Below, one piece after another: positions 50,102 to 59,476 of a DNA stretch of 64,000 bases (position 1 is the first letter of the stretch; each line of letters starts with the position of its first letter). The translations under genes and the position numbers were made by a program. Source of the stretch: SFLA01 sp045595165 (GTDB lineage Bacteria > Bacillota > Clostridia > Oscillospirales > CAG-382); assembly GCA_045595165.1 (NCBI GenBank), contig JAZNZY010000020.1, positions 1-64,000 on the forward strand, read 5' to 3'. The notes beneath the pieces are model-generated. The model was not told the origin of the DNA and ran no database searches. It saw nothing but the letters and a program-made list of their open reading frames with translations.

Positions 50102-52402
50102 CTATTCGGGAAACTTATAGCCGTAAGCTTCTGCCCATTCCGGTTCCAACGCTCTAAAGAAGAACACAGGCAGTTCAAAACTGTTGCCATCGATACCTTC
50201 CAATTCATAGGTTGCCCCTATATCGTACGGAATATCTTTTTTGGATATTTCAACAAAAGCATACGTGGCATACGTCATATCCCACTTGAAGTCAGGAAAG
50301 TTTTCATCATATATAAAGAGCATTTCGGGTTGTTTACCCTCCTCAAAATGAAAACCAATATGCTTCAGGTCGAATTCATAACGGGTTCCAAGGAAGACGA
50401 TCAACCAATTTTCTTCAAACCATTCGTCGGTATATTTTTGTATCCATTGGTTGTATGGGGGTTCGCCTTCATCGGGCCTCCAATATTCTGCCCCATTACC
50501 ATCAAGAGGTAGGTCTTCCGGTGACAGCGCGATATGTCCACCCCAAATAAGATCACTTGCGGCAAGAGCAGGTTCCAATAAGGGTACGGTGATAACGTTT
50601 ACTTCAAAAGGAATATCAAAAAATTCCACATCGCCTTTAATTTCGGGGATATTCGTTTCCGGCTTACTTGTTTCGGGGATTTTTTCGCTTTCCCAGCCTA
50701 AAATCGTGCTGTCAATAGCGTTTACCTTTACCCTGAATTCGCAGTCTTCGGTTTTCAACGTTACCAGATAGACCATTTTTTCGCTATCGAATTTATGTGA
50801 CACGCTTTGCGCTTTTATATCAAGTTCTTGTTCTGTTCGCAGATACGCAATAGCTGCGTTTCTGGCTACCAACGCAGTAATATAGTCTTTTTTGTCGCCG
50901 CTAATTTCGTGCGGCTGCGAAGATTGACTTTCATTGTCCGGCGGAATCGAAAGATTTAATTTATATGAAAACACAACGCATTGTTTTCCTTGTTGCAGTA
51001 CAGATACAGAAATGAGGGCATTTTCAGTATCAACAGAGTCTATGTTTTCAATTCTCTGGGTGAACATAAAATTATTCGCCAGCGAATACACAATAATCTC
51101 ATCACTGCCATGCACATAAATATAATAATAGCCACACCATTCCTGATAATCCGTAACATTTTCGGCAAGAAGCATTTTTTCTCCTATGCCAAACATAGGT
51201 GAAACGTACAAGGAATACACCGATTTGTGACTATCGCGGGTTATCTCGAACAGATCTTGCTGTGTGAATTCATAGTTTTCGGTTACATCAACGCAGTCGG
51301 CAAGACGAATGACGACAGACTCACTATAACCGGTTTCACTGTTCGAAGCCTTTTGAAATATTGCGGCGTCTTCTCTTGCGGTAAACTTTTTAAATGTTCC
51401 CTCTGCGAAAAAGCTCTCTCCTGTTTCCAAATCAAAAATTTTCCAACGATTGGCTCTGCCATTCACAGAAGCGAGGTACTCACTGACATAGTATGCTTGC
51501 AGGTAATATCTGCAGTCAGGTGAAAAAACACCGGTTTTACTTGCGTAATATTTATCGGTAACAGAGGTAATCTCTGTTTTGATCATAGTTTCGGTGTTCA
51601 AAACGAAAATCCGATAGCCTTTATCTGTGGCTTTCCAGGTAGCGATATATTTATAATCCGCAGATATTTTAAAGATATTTCCCGAAGGAAGCCTCTTTAT
51701 TTCACCCGTTTCTATATTTGCCATATATAGCTCGCCTGTAACCTCCACAGTACACCATTCTTCGCTTGCGCCAAGCTCCACAAGATTAATATCGAAGCAA
51801 GTGATACCGTGGCCCAAAACCTTTTTGGAATCAAGTTCAATTATGCGGTTACCAAGACTGAAAATTTCGCATGTTTGAATATCGTATATTATATTATGCC
51901 CCATTTCTGCTATGATATCTTTGTATTTGGGCCACTCACACGTAAGCTGGATGTATCTATCGTTTAATTGATATGCGCTGTATACCCATTCAGGTAAGCT
52001 ATACGTATTTTTTGCAGTTGACGACACCAATCTGACTGAGCTTCGTTTTTGCGCTATCGTAAGATCGGCATTACCGGTGAGTCCCAGCCCTTTCGCAGCA
52101 AACTCGCCCGGAGAATACCAATCCTGCAATCCGTCAAAACATATGATCTCGTTTGAAAAGCGCAACGTGTCTTCTTTGCCGCGCAGTTTATATACAACTG
52201 CGCCTATCGCAAAAAACAGTATAAGGCAAGCGGCCAATGCCATAATGTGTTTATAATTAAAAATGCGTTTTCTTTTTGGCAAAGCATAGGTTACGTCGTT
52301 TTCCAAAATATTTTTCAAAATATCGTCATTTGAAAGCGTAAAGTTTTCGGATTCTGCGGTATAGTAATCTTTTAATGCTTTTTCGATATCCGTGTTTTTC
52401 AT
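50102..52402 (-). CDS. Membrane-anchored sigma-partner (anti-sigma-like) protein with propeller-like and PepSY domains
   Basis: 766 residues from ATG 52402, with GGAGG 8 nt upstream. Residues 1-45 are a short cytoplasmic part, 53-71 one membrane helix, the rest extracytoplasmic. Residues ~90-500 contain repeated strand motifs with a TolB/WD-like look (YIATWKATDKGYRIFVLNTE, RWKIFDLETGESFFAEGTF). Then comes a PepSY-like domain (AIAYLRTEQELDIKAQSV ... EFRVKVNAIDSTILGWES), then a C-terminal domain I do not recognise. The gene starts 1 nt after the ECF sigma gene stops, the typical sigma/anti-sigma arrangement, so I infer that it holds or releases that sigma factor in response to an external signal. 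No zinc anti-sigma motif is seen. Confidence 0.75.
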   Translation of the reverse strand: MKNTDIEKALKDYYTAESENFTLSNDDILKNILENDVTYALPKRKRIFNYKHIMALAACLILFFAIGAVVYKLRGKEDTLRFSNEIICFDGLQDWYSPGEFAAKGLGLTGNADLTIAQKRSSVRLVSSTAKNTYSLPEWVYSAYQLNDRYIQLTCEWPKYKDIIAEMGHNIIYDIQTCEIFSLGNRIIELDSKKVLGHGITCFDINLVELGASEEWCTVEVTGELYMANIETGEIKRLPSGNIFKISADYKYIATWKATDKGYRIFVLNTETMIKTEITSVTDKYYASKTGVFSPDCRYYLQAYYVSEYLASVNGRANRWKIFDLETGESFFAEGTFKKFTAREDAAIFQKASNSETGYSESVVIRLADCVDVTENYEFTQQDLFEITRDSHKSVYSLYVSPMFGIGEKMLLAENVTDYQEWCGYYYIYVHGSDEIIVYSLANNFMFTQRIENIDSVDTENALISVSVLQQGKQCVVFSYKLNLSIPPDNESQSSQPHEISGDKKDYITALVARNAAIAYLRTEQELDIKAQSVSHKFDSEKMVYLVTLKTEDCEFRVKVNAIDSTILGWESEKIPETSKPETNIPEIKGDVEFFDIPFEVNVITVPLLEPALAASDLIWGGHIALSPEDLPLDGNGAEYWRPDEGEPPYNQWIQKYTDEWFEENWLIVFLGTRYEFDLKHIGFHFEEGKQPEMLFIYDENFPDFKWDMTYATYAFVEISKKDIPYDIGATYELEGIDGNSFELPVFFFRALEPEWAEAYGYKFPE

Positions 52403-52403
52403 T

Positions 52404-52949
52404 TTACCGTCCTCCTTCACAGTAGTTTTTAAGTTTTTCCAACGCGCGCTGATACTTTTTTCGCACAGAAACGGTATTTATGCCCATCACGTTTGCAATT
52501 TCGGCGTGGGACAGCTCTGTGTAGATGCGAAGCTTCACGATAAGCTGTTCTTCGTCGGACAGCTTGTTCAGCCCGTCACGGAGCATAATTTGTTCTACAG
52601 TCTTCGGCTCGAACGCGCGGTGTGATTTTTCCTGTTCAGGTACTTCTTCCAAGGACAAAGTGTGCTTTTTTGTTTTAACCTTATCAACTGCGCTGTTTCT
52701 GGCAACCTTCAACACCCACGCTTTGGGATTGGTTCCCTTTTTATAGGTGTGTGAAAGGCGGAGAATTCTTACCATCGTGTCCTGAAGCACGTCTTCCGCA
52801 TCGCCTGAATCTCCCGTTATCTGGTATGCAACAGAAAGTATCATACGACCGTATTCGCGGTAAACACGTTCAAGTGCGTTTTTATTGCCCAAAGCGATTT
52901 CCGAAATAGCAATATCACAAGGATCTGCCACGTTCCAAAATAGGATCAT
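52404..52949 (-). CDS. ECF sigma factor
   Basis: 181 residues, usual ECF length. Region 2: GDAEDVLQDTMVRILRLSHT and PKAWVLKVARNSAVDKVK; region 4: LSHAEIANVMGINTVSVRKK, followed by QRALEKLKNY. It directs RNA polymerase to a set of promoters unknown here. The start follows GAGGTG. Directly followed by its presumed membrane partner (50102-52402). Confidence 0.92.
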   Translation of the reverse strand: MILFWNVADPCDIAISEIALGNKNALERVYREYGRMILSVAYQITGDSGDAEDVLQDTMVRILRLSHTYKKGTNPKAWVLKVARNSAVDKVKTKKHTLSLEEVPEQEKSHRAFEPKTVEQIMLRDGLNKLSDEEQLIVKLRIYTELSHAEIANVMGINTVSVRKKYQRALEKLKNYCEGGR

Positions 52950-53068
52950 ATAAACACCTCACTTTCCTGTTTCATACTATATAACCGAAGTTTTGATTAA
53001 AACGTGACACGCCGACAGAAAAAATTTCCATCCGTGTTATGAAGGAGCTACTGCACTTATATTAACAC

Positions 53069-53097
53069 AAAAGGCTGTGTTTTTCCACAGCCTTTTT
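53069..53097 (-). terminator. Intrinsic terminator of the second sigma/partner pair
   Basis: Stem AAAAGGCTGTG / CACAGCCTTTT, 6 nt loop, minus-strand exit GTGTTAATA; 12 nt after the gene end. Confidence 0.8.
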
Positions 53098-53108
53098 GTA
53101 TTCCCGTA

Positions 53109-54566
53109 TTAATCGTCTATATCCCGCTCATAGCTTATAATTTCGCCGGTATCTGCGTTTACTTCGGCTTCGTATTCGTACTTGCCGGATATGAATTCGA
53201 TTTCGTATTTCCATACGTTATCATCATGATCAAGCTCAATGTTCAAATGGGATGTATCGTCTTCCGCAAGTCCCGCACGGTCAAGCACCTTTTTAAGTGC
53301 CTGTTCTTTGGTGATAAGCCCATTTTGGGAGGAATTGCCGTCGTTTGAGTTATCTTCATAATGATAGTATCTGTCCGATTCTACAGAGAGAATCTCACCG
53401 GTCTTTGCATTTACCTCGAATTCATATTCGACACCTTTATAAGAAACCTCGGCTTCGTATATGAGCACACCGTCATCGTATTGGAAATTATATTCAAATC
53501 CATTCCACGCCTGTCTTTCGGGGCAGTATGCGGATATAATGTCTTTAAGTTCTTCTTCCGTTATAAACTTTTGAGTTTGTCCGGTAATCAAAACATCTTT
53601 TTCCTTCTTTTCGCAGGAAACGATATCGCCGGTTACGGCATTCACTTCGATCTCGTATTTAAAGGCTTCAACAACAAATTCGACCTCATAAATCATCATG
53701 CCGTCATCGTGCTCAAACTCGACCTTTACACTTCCGTCTATCATATCTTCGGTAATTTTTGCATACTCAAGGGCTGACGCTTTCGCTTTTTCCGTACCTA
53801 TATAAGCTTTGTCGCTGGCAGAACCTACAAATTCTCCCTTAAGCTCCGCGCCGATTTCTTTCAGCAGCAGGGAAAGTTCGTTTATTCCCAGCTTTGCCAA
53901 GGATTCGGGATTATATTTTGCGTTGTTTGCACAGAGAGAAAGAACAAGCTGTGCTTTACCCAAGGAAATGCCAAGTTTATCTGCAAGGGTCGCGGAATCG
54001 GTATCGTTTTTATCTATCTGTAAAGATATGACTGCCCCATCTGCGCCATCGGTGGTTATAAGACCGCTGATGATAGAATTGAGTTTTTCACGTAAGACGG
54101 CGTTTTTATCCGCATTTCCGTTATCAACGCTTACAAGCACCGAATTGGCGAGTTCATCAATATATCCGCCGGTTATCATCGAACCGATGAGGGCGTTGAG
54201 CGCCACCTCTACGTCGGTTCCCACAAGATCCATATTGCCGATAATCTTTTGTCCGTCTTCGTTCAGAGCGTTTATCTCAATGACAACGTCTTTTTTATTC
54301 AGCTTTATTTCAACGCTGGGGTTTACGTCGATGGAAACGACGCTTGCAACCGCATTGTTACCCGTATACACAAGCACACCCGCAAGCGCGCCGAACAGCA
54401 TAACAAATGCGGCGGCAGCGGCAACAAGAGCCATGGGCAATCTTCTTTTTTGTTTCATATACATCACTGTCCCTTTCTTTTCGGTGCTGTCGGAAACAAC
54501 GGCTTCAAGAATATCGGGGGTGATAGCTTCAAACGCTTTTTTTATTTTGTTTTCTGTTTGGTTCAT
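53109..54566 (-). CDS. RsgI-like anti-sigma membrane protein with three PepSY domains
   Basis: 485 residues. Cytoplasmic N-terminus (1-43), membrane helix ~44-68, then an RsgI-type middle domain ~74-240 (SVVSIDVNPSVEIKLNKKDV, INALNEDGQKII, LADKLGISLGKAQLV). Three PepSY repeats follow at ~260-320, ~335-397 and ~418-480, each with the pattern Y-E-E-V-N-A-x-T-G-x-I (VNAVTGDIVSCE, VNAKTGEILSVE, VNADTGEIISYE). RsgI proteins bind sigma-I-like factors inside and sense carbohydrates or other signals outside. Here the partner is an ECF factor whose gene overlaps by 4 nt, so the pairing is strong. PepSY in place of a carbohydrate module suggests a protease- or peptide-linked signal (inference). Confidence 0.85.
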   Translation of the reverse strand: MNQTENKIKKAFEAITPDILEAVVSDSTEKKGTVMYMKQKRRLPMALVAAAAAFVMLFGALAGVLVYTGNNAVASVVSIDVNPSVEIKLNKKDVVIEINALNEDGQKIIGNMDLVGTDVEVALNALIGSMITGGYIDELANSVLVSVDNGNADKNAVLREKLNSIISGLITTDGADGAVISLQIDKNDTDSATLADKLGISLGKAQLVLSLCANNAKYNPESLAKLGINELSLLLKEIGAELKGEFVGSASDKAYIGTEKAKASALEYAKITEDMIDGSVKVEFEHDDGMMIYEVEFVVEAFKYEIEVNAVTGDIVSCEKKEKDVLITGQTQKFITEEELKDIISAYCPERQAWNGFEYNFQYDDGVLIYEAEVSYKGVEYEFEVNAKTGEILSVESDRYYHYEDNSNDGNSSQNGLITKEQALKKVLDRAGLAEDDTSHLNIELDHDDNVWKYEIEFISGKYEYEAEVNADTGEIISYERDIDD

Positions 54567-55141
54567 TCCGTTCCTCCGTCAGCAAGAATCTTTTTTAGTT
54601 TTCGTATAGCGCGGCTGTATTTTGAAAGAACAGTGGGCAGCGGCAAGGATAAAATATCAGCAATCTCGCGGTGCTTGAATCCCGAAACGGCATGCAGTAC
54701 CACGATACGCAATTCCTCATCGGAAAGTTTCTCCATACACATATGAAGAATTACCGTATCCTCGGGAGAAAGTCCGGTTGCCAAAGCAAGTGTTTCTTCC
54801 CAATTTTCCGAGCAATAATCTGCATTTTTGTTTCTTTGGCGAAGCTTCATAAGGCAATGGTTTCTGGTGATGGTGAGTATCCACGCCATAGGCTTGCCAC
54901 GCTTTTCATACCCGTGAGCAGAGGCGAGCACGGTTAAATATACGTCGTGCATAACATCCTCCGCATCGTGGCTGTTTTTCAACATTGACAGCGCAAAGGA
55001 GTAAATATTTACAGAAGTTTCTTTATACAGCTCACCAAGACAATCCGTATCGCCGTTGGCGACAGAAGCGAGAAGTGCTTCCAATTTAACGTTTTTCCCG
55101 TGAGCGTTTTCAGTAGCCGTCGACAAGCTGCTAAATAACAT
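54563..55141 (-). CDS. ECF sigma factor
   Basis: 192 residues from ATG 55141, which has AGGAGG 7 nt upstream. Region 2: HDAEDVMHDVYLTVLASAHG, GKPMAWILTITRNHCLMKLR; region 4: FKHREIADILSLPLPTVLSK with RAIRKLKKIL. Its end overlaps the RsgI-like gene by ATGA, so the two are translationally coupled. Confidence 0.92.
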   Translation of the reverse strand: MLFSSLSTATENAHGKNVKLEALLASVANGDTDCLGELYKETSVNIYSFALSMLKNSHDAEDVMHDVYLTVLASAHGYEKRGKPMAWILTITRNHCLMKLRQRNKNADYCSENWEETLALATGLSPEDTVILHMCMEKLSDEELRIVVLHAVSGFKHREIADILSLPLPTVLSKYSRAIRKLKKILADGGTE

Positions 55142-55201
55142 CTGTAATCCTCCTTTCACTATATTAATGCGGAAACGGGCGGTTTTATTGCAAAGGAAAA
55201 T

Positions 55202-55792
55202 TTATTTTTTTAAATTTTCCCGTTTTTCTTTTGTAAGAACATAATAATGTATGATCCTATCCACATCTTTTACATTGAGAGGCTCTTCCCCTATTTTCGC
55301 GAAATCAAAGCCCAATCTTTCTGCAAGGCGCATAGAAGCCTTGTTATCCTCCATAATGCGCAAGATCACCTTATCCAAGCCGATACGGTCAAATGCCACA
55401 CCCAAAATTGCTTCTACCGCCTCGGACATATATCCCTTGCCCTGATACGCAGGATTTAAAACGTAGCCTACCTCGCCTACATTGTTTTCAAAATCAAAAT
55501 CCGCAAAGCCTGTGGTGCCGATAAGTCGGTTCTCGCTTTTGAGGAAGACACCCCAATCGGCATAGGTGCCTTTTTTGTACTGTCTGTTGAGGAACTCTAT
55601 ATAACCTCGGGTGTCTTCTATATTCAAATGCGGCGACCACAGCAAAAATCGGGTTACGGAATTCAGAGATGCATAGGAATACATATCCTCCGCATCGGAA
55701 ACAGATATCTTTTTAAGAATCAATCTGTCGGTTTCCAGTGTGGGAAGATCACGAAACACACGTCTGAAATTCATATTATTCAAAGCAATCAC
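55202..55792 (-). CDS. RimJ/RimL-type GNAT acetyltransferase
   Basis: 196 residues counted from GTG 55792; an ATG at 55774 is an alternative, and neither has a strong ribosome site. Motifs TLETDRLILKKISVSDAEDM (typical N-terminus) and YVLNPAYQGKGYMSEAVEAI with the acetyl-CoA loop QGKGYM, then NKASMRLAERLGFDF. These enzymes acetylate N-terminal amines of ribosomal proteins or small amines; substrate unknown. Own promoter at 55816-55844. Confidence 0.9.
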   Translation of the reverse strand: MIALNNMNFRRVFRDLPTLETDRLILKKISVSDAEDMYSYASLNSVTRFLLWSPHLNIEDTRGYIEFLNRQYKKGTYADWGVFLKSENRLIGTTGFADFDFENNVGEVGYVLNPAYQGKGYMSEAVEAILGVAFDRIGLDKVILRIMEDNKASMRLAERLGFDFAKIGEEPLNVKDVDRIIHYYVLTKEKRENLKK

Positions 55793-55815
55793 ATCCGTTT
55801 AGTCATTTTGTAATA

Positions 55816-55844
55816 ATTATACTATCTCTTTTTGTGCATTTCAA
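55816..55844 (-). promoter_or_regulatory. Promoter of the RimJ/RimL-type gene
   Basis: On the minus strand TTGAAA, 17 nt spacer, TATAAT, ~24 nt upstream of GTG 55792. Confidence 0.7.
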
Positions 55845-55886
55845 TATATAATTAATAAATAAAAATATTTTGGGTGGAAATTAACC

Positions 55887-55915
55887 TTGACACCGGCAAA
55901 TCAATAGTGTATAAT
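55887..55915 (+). promoter_or_regulatory. Consensus promoter of the large lipoprotein gene
   Basis: TTGACA, 17 nt spacer, TATAAT: both hexamers and spacing are ideal. It lies 31 nt upstream of the start codon, indicating strong basal expression unless repressed. Confidence 0.85.
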
Positions 55916-55945
55916 TCATATGATTAGATACATGGAGGTACCGTA

Positions 55946-58351
55946 ATGAAAAAACGCGTTGCAGCGATACTGCTGATCGTACTGATGCTCTTACCCGCCC
56001 TTGCTTCTTGTAGCAAAGAAGTTGTTGCACCCGAGGTAGAGGTAACTGTTTATACTCTTCATATGATTAAGGAAGAGTCCACCACCGAGGAAGCCATAAA
56101 GCGTGTAGAGCTTGCTCTTAACCGCATTTTGTTCTACAGACTCGGAAGCTGTGTTGAGATACACGCTTACACAGAGGACGAGTATTATAAAGCCATCGAG
56201 GCTAAATATGCCGAAATGGAAGAATACGAGATCAAAAAAGAAGAAGAAAAGAAAAACAATAAAAACAACAAGGATAAGAACAAGAATGAATCCTCAGAGG
56301 AAGTTTCTGTTGACGTATTCACCGGCGACGATTATCTCGATCTCCTTGATAAAGGCGAGGAATACGTAAGAGAAGAACCCAGATTCGATATCTTCCTTAT
56401 CAACGATTACGAAAAGTACTACGAGTATGCATCTGAAGGTAAGCTGGCTGACATTAAAGATCCCCTCGGAAGCGAATGTAAGATACTTAAGGACTATATC
56501 CATCCCACCATTCTTTCTGCAGCGGTTATCGACAACAAGACCTACGGTGTTCCGCTTAACACTATTATAGGCGAATATTCCTACATGGTATTCGACAAAG
56601 AGCTGCTTGATGAGCACGGTGTGGACTACCAGACAATGAAGTCTATGGACGACCTCCAGGATTATCTTGCTGTTATTGCAGAAAAGAATCCCGACGTTGT
56701 TCCTCTTTCCAACTCTGCAGACCCCACTTCCCTTGATTACATTTTCAACTCTCTCTCCCCCGCTTACGTTAAGAATAAGTACGTACATTCTACCTTCGAA
56801 AGCGACGAGATCGCATCCTACTACTCCGTAATCCAGATGTTCAACTCTCTCGGTTATCTGCGTGAAGCCGGCGAAGGCGACAGAGTTGCCGTTCAGTTTG
56901 TTTCCGGTAACGAAGAAACCATCGCTAAGATGGAGCAAGAAACCGGCAGAGAATACGAATATACCGTTTACAGCAACCCCGTTGCAACCAACGAAAACTG
57001 CATTAACGGCATTTTCGCATTCAGCTCTTATTGTACCGCAAACGAACTCGTTGCAGCAATGGAATTAGTTACCGCTATTTATACCAACCCCGAACTTGCA
57101 AATATCTTCGCATACGGTGTTGAAGGCGAGCATTACCTCCTCAATGATGACGGTCAGGTTGAACGTAGAAACGAAGATTACGTTATCAATCCCGAATACG
57201 CCGGCAACCGTTTCCTTACCTACACCCTTGCAGGCGATGATGCCGAAAAGTGGGAAAAAGCAAAGCTTCAGAACCTCAATGCCGAGATCGCTGTTGATAT
57301 CGGATTTACCTTTGAGCCCAAAGAATTTTCTTGGGAGATCGAGGTAGAGGGTGAAGAAGAAGGCGAAACCGTTAAGGAAGAAATAATCGTTTCCGCTCCC
57401 GATTACATTGAGATCATCAACAACACTACCGCTAAATACTACCCTGCAATAGTTAACGGTACCGCAATTGAGCTTGATCTTGAAGCGCTTTATGCAGAAG
57501 CAGAAGCAGGTATCGAAGATACTCTCCGTGCAAGCCTGCAGAAGACTTACGCAACAAGAATCCAGAACAATTATTCCAATACCGTTCAGGCAAGATACGG
57601 CCTTGAAACCGCAGAAGGCAAAAAGCTTTACAACGAAGCAACCGAAACCATCAACTCTTCTCTTTACACCAGAGTTTACAACGAGCTGTACACGAAGCAC
57701 AAAGCGTTGATCATTGAAGAACTCACTCCTATGTATGATGATGAAGAGAAGCTTATGAAAGCAGTTGAAGAACGTCTTACCAAACTCTTGACAGAGGATT
57801 TCGTAAATGAGGCTATTGAAAGAGAATACGCCGACGATATCGACGATTATATCATGGCTGAGTTCAACAAGAACGTTCAGACCAAGGTAGATGCAGCAGT
57901 TAACGCTTATCTCCAGACCGCTGCTTATACCGATGCTTACGAGGCTGCTATAGTTTCCGACGAGTTCAACGCTGAGCTCGAAGAAGCCCTCCAATCCGAC
58001 CTTAGCGGCACTATCAGCGCAACCGTTAATTCCCTTATAACTACCATGATGAGCGATTACTTCGCTGTTATCGTTGCAGATTGCAACGAAGCTCTTGAAG
58101 TTGCCCTTGAAGATTTTATCGCAGAAGTTGTTGCTGCTTCCGAAAAGTATGACGGCAAAGAAGCTATGACCGAAGATCAGGTTCGCTTCGAGCTGGGTCT
58201 TATGACCAAGGAAACCGAAGAGGACGAAGAAGGTAACGTTACCAGCGAAACCTACGTTCCCGTGGATATCACCGCTTATGAATACGTAATTCAGGAAATT
58301 ACAAGCCAGTATTACTCCATGTTCGGTGATCCCACCAAACCCGCAGCTTAA
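55946..58351 (+). CDS. Large lipoprotein, solute-binding-protein-like
   Basis: 801 residues. Signal peptide with lipobox LASC, lipidated Cys22. Residues ~35-410 resemble an extracellular solute-binding protein (RFDIFLINDYEKYYEYASEG, VPLNTIIGEYSYMVFDKELL, YLAVIAEKNPDVVPLS), interrupted near 95-120 by a Lys/Asn/Glu-rich low-complexity insert. From ~500 on it is almost entirely helical and acidic/alanine-rich (NTVQARYGLETAEGK, NVQTKVDAAVNAYLQT), with coiled-coil character, unlike ordinary binding proteins. No permease gene lies beside it; it may serve a transporter elsewhere or be a free-standing surface protein. Single gene with perfect promoter and own terminator. Confidence 0.75.
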   Translation: MKKRVAAILLIVLMLLPALASCSKEVVAPEVEVTVYTLHMIKEESTTEEAIKRVELALNRILFYRLGSCVEIHAYTEDEYYKAIEAKYAEMEEYEIKKEEEKKNNKNNKDKNKNESSEEVSVDVFTGDDYLDLLDKGEEYVREEPRFDIFLINDYEKYYEYASEGKLADIKDPLGSECKILKDYIHPTILSAAVIDNKTYGVPLNTIIGEYSYMVFDKELLDEHGVDYQTMKSMDDLQDYLAVIAEKNPDVVPLSNSADPTSLDYIFNSLSPAYVKNKYVHSTFESDEIASYYSVIQMFNSLGYLREAGEGDRVAVQFVSGNEETIAKMEQETGREYEYTVYSNPVATNENCINGIFAFSSYCTANELVAAMELVTAIYTNPELANIFAYGVEGEHYLLNDDGQVERRNEDYVINPEYAGNRFLTYTLAGDDAEKWEKAKLQNLNAEIAVDIGFTFEPKEFSWEIEVEGEEEGETVKEEIIVSAPDYIEIINNTTAKYYPAIVNGTAIELDLEALYAEAEAGIEDTLRASLQKTYATRIQNNYSNTVQARYGLETAEGKKLYNEATETINSSLYTRVYNELYTKHKALIIEELTPMYDDEEKLMKAVEERLTKLLTEDFVNEAIEREYADDIDDYIMAEFNKNVQTKVDAAVNAYLQTAAYTDAYEAAIVSDEFNAELEEALQSDLSGTISATVNSLITTMMSDYFAVIVADCNEALEVALEDFIAEVVAASEKYDGKEAMTEDQVRFELGLMTKETEEDEEGNVTSETYVPVDITAYEYVIQEITSQYYSMFGDPTKPAA

Positions 58352-58364
58352 TAAACATACAACA

Positions 58365-58395
58365 AACGCCCGAAGTAATTCGGGCGTTATTTTTA
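58365..58395 (+). terminator. Intrinsic terminator of the large lipoprotein gene
   Basis: Perfect 10 bp stem AACGCCCGAA / TTCGGGCGTT, loop GTAA, then ATTTTT. Confidence 0.9.
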
Positions 58396-58421
58396 AAAAC
58401 GCAACTTTTTAAAGGCAATTT

Positions 58422-58456
58422 AAACACCGCCGGGAAAAATCCCGGCGGTGTTTTGT
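58422..58456. terminator. Terminator behind the LRR lipoprotein gene
   Basis: Perfect 13 bp stem AAACACCGCCGGG / CCCGGCGGTGTTT, 6 nt loop. The plus-side exit has TTTGTTTC; the minus-side exit (AAATTGCC) is weaker. It follows the minus-strand gene by 34 nt. Confidence 0.8.
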
Positions 58457-58486
58457 TTCATATAACCGAAGTCAATCGTTAGTAGA

Positions 58487-59422
58487 TTAATCTTCTATAG
58501 GCTTCATTTCATAAAGTTCCTTCCAAGCGAAGGTATCCCAGCCGGAAGTCTCGGAATCGTAGTAAATAGCGGACACACCGAAGTTTTTATTTCCTTCTTC
58601 CACTATCTCGGGGGCATCTCCCAGGAATATGATCTCACTCTTCGAATCTCTTCCTATGTAAAACGGATATGACGAAAATTCTTTAACGCTCTTGGGTACC
58701 GTTATCTCAATATCATAGCTTCCGTTAACCAACGCAATTCCGCGGATAGCTTCTCTGCCTTCCTCAAAAACGATCTGTTCAAGGGAGGGAACCAGCGTAA
58801 GCGGCGAGTCACCCATATTCATAAAGTTCAAATCGAGTTTTGCGGGAATGGTAATCTTTTTCAAAGCGGCGCATTCAGTAAATGCACTTCCGCCGATTTT
58901 AAGCAATTCGTCGGGAAGATCCACTTCTGTAAGAGCAGAACAGCCGTAAAATGCACGCGCCTCGATTTCAGTCACCGTGTTAGGCAACGTGATCTCTTTC
59001 AAAGCGGTACATCCTTCAAAAGCACTGCCGCCGATTTTAGTCAATCTAGAACCGTCTGCGAAGGTTATACCTGTAAGTTCTTTGCAATCCTTAAATGCAA
59101 GATAACCGATAGCAATAACTGTTTTGGGCACAACTACAGTTTTAACATTGGTTCCTTCAAAAGCGCCTGCTTCTACTGCATATTCATTACCTTCCGGAGA
59201 AACGCCTCTGACGGAAACTACAGGCAGACCTTCGATTTCTGCAGGGATAACAACGTTTTCAGAAGTACCGATATACTTGCTAATAAGTATGCCGTTCTGC
59301 GCCGTATTCACGCTATACTCAAAATCAGATGCGGGATTTGGTTTATCTGCCCCCATGTCGCAACCGACGAGCAGAGATAGCGTCAAAAGTGTTAAAACTA
59401 ATAAAGAAATGCTTTTTTTCAT
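58487..59422 (-). CDS. Leucine-rich repeat (BspA-type) lipoprotein
   Basis: 311 residues from ATG 59422 with AGGAGG 7 nt upstream. Lipobox LLVGC, lipidated Cys21. Residues ~75-200 are BspA-type LRR_5 repeats with the recurring pattern FxxCxxLxxIxLPxxxxxI (GSAFEGCTALKEITLPNTV, ARAFYGCSALTEVDLPDEL, GSAFTECAALKKITIPAKL). Such surface proteins bind host or matrix components or other cells. The upstream leader contains a perfect palindrome CAAGTC-A-GACTTG. It lies 54 nt behind the M18 aminopeptidase gene and could be read from that operon. Confidence 0.92.
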   Translation of the reverse strand: MKKSISLLVLTLLTLSLLVGCDMGADKPNPASDFEYSVNTAQNGILISKYIGTSENVVIPAEIEGLPVVSVRGVSPEGNEYAVEAGAFEGTNVKTVVVPKTVIAIGYLAFKDCKELTGITFADGSRLTKIGGSAFEGCTALKEITLPNTVTEIEARAFYGCSALTEVDLPDELLKIGGSAFTECAALKKITIPAKLDLNFMNMGDSPLTLVPSLEQIVFEEGREAIRGIALVNGSYDIEITVPKSVKEFSSYPFYIGRDSKSEIIFLGDAPEIVEEGNKNFGVSAIYYDSETSGWDTFAWKELYEMKPIED

Positions 59423-59449
59423 AATATTACCTCCTGTTTTTTGTAGCAT

Positions 59450-59462
59450 CAAGTCAGACTTG
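59450..59462. repeat. Perfect palindrome upstream of the LRR gene
   Basis: CAAGTC-A-GACTTG, 28 nt upstream of the LRR start codon and 15 nt before the stop end of the M18 gene. Could be a repressor site; no regulator is known. Confidence 0.4.
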
Positions 59463-59476
59463 CATAGTTTGCGTAA

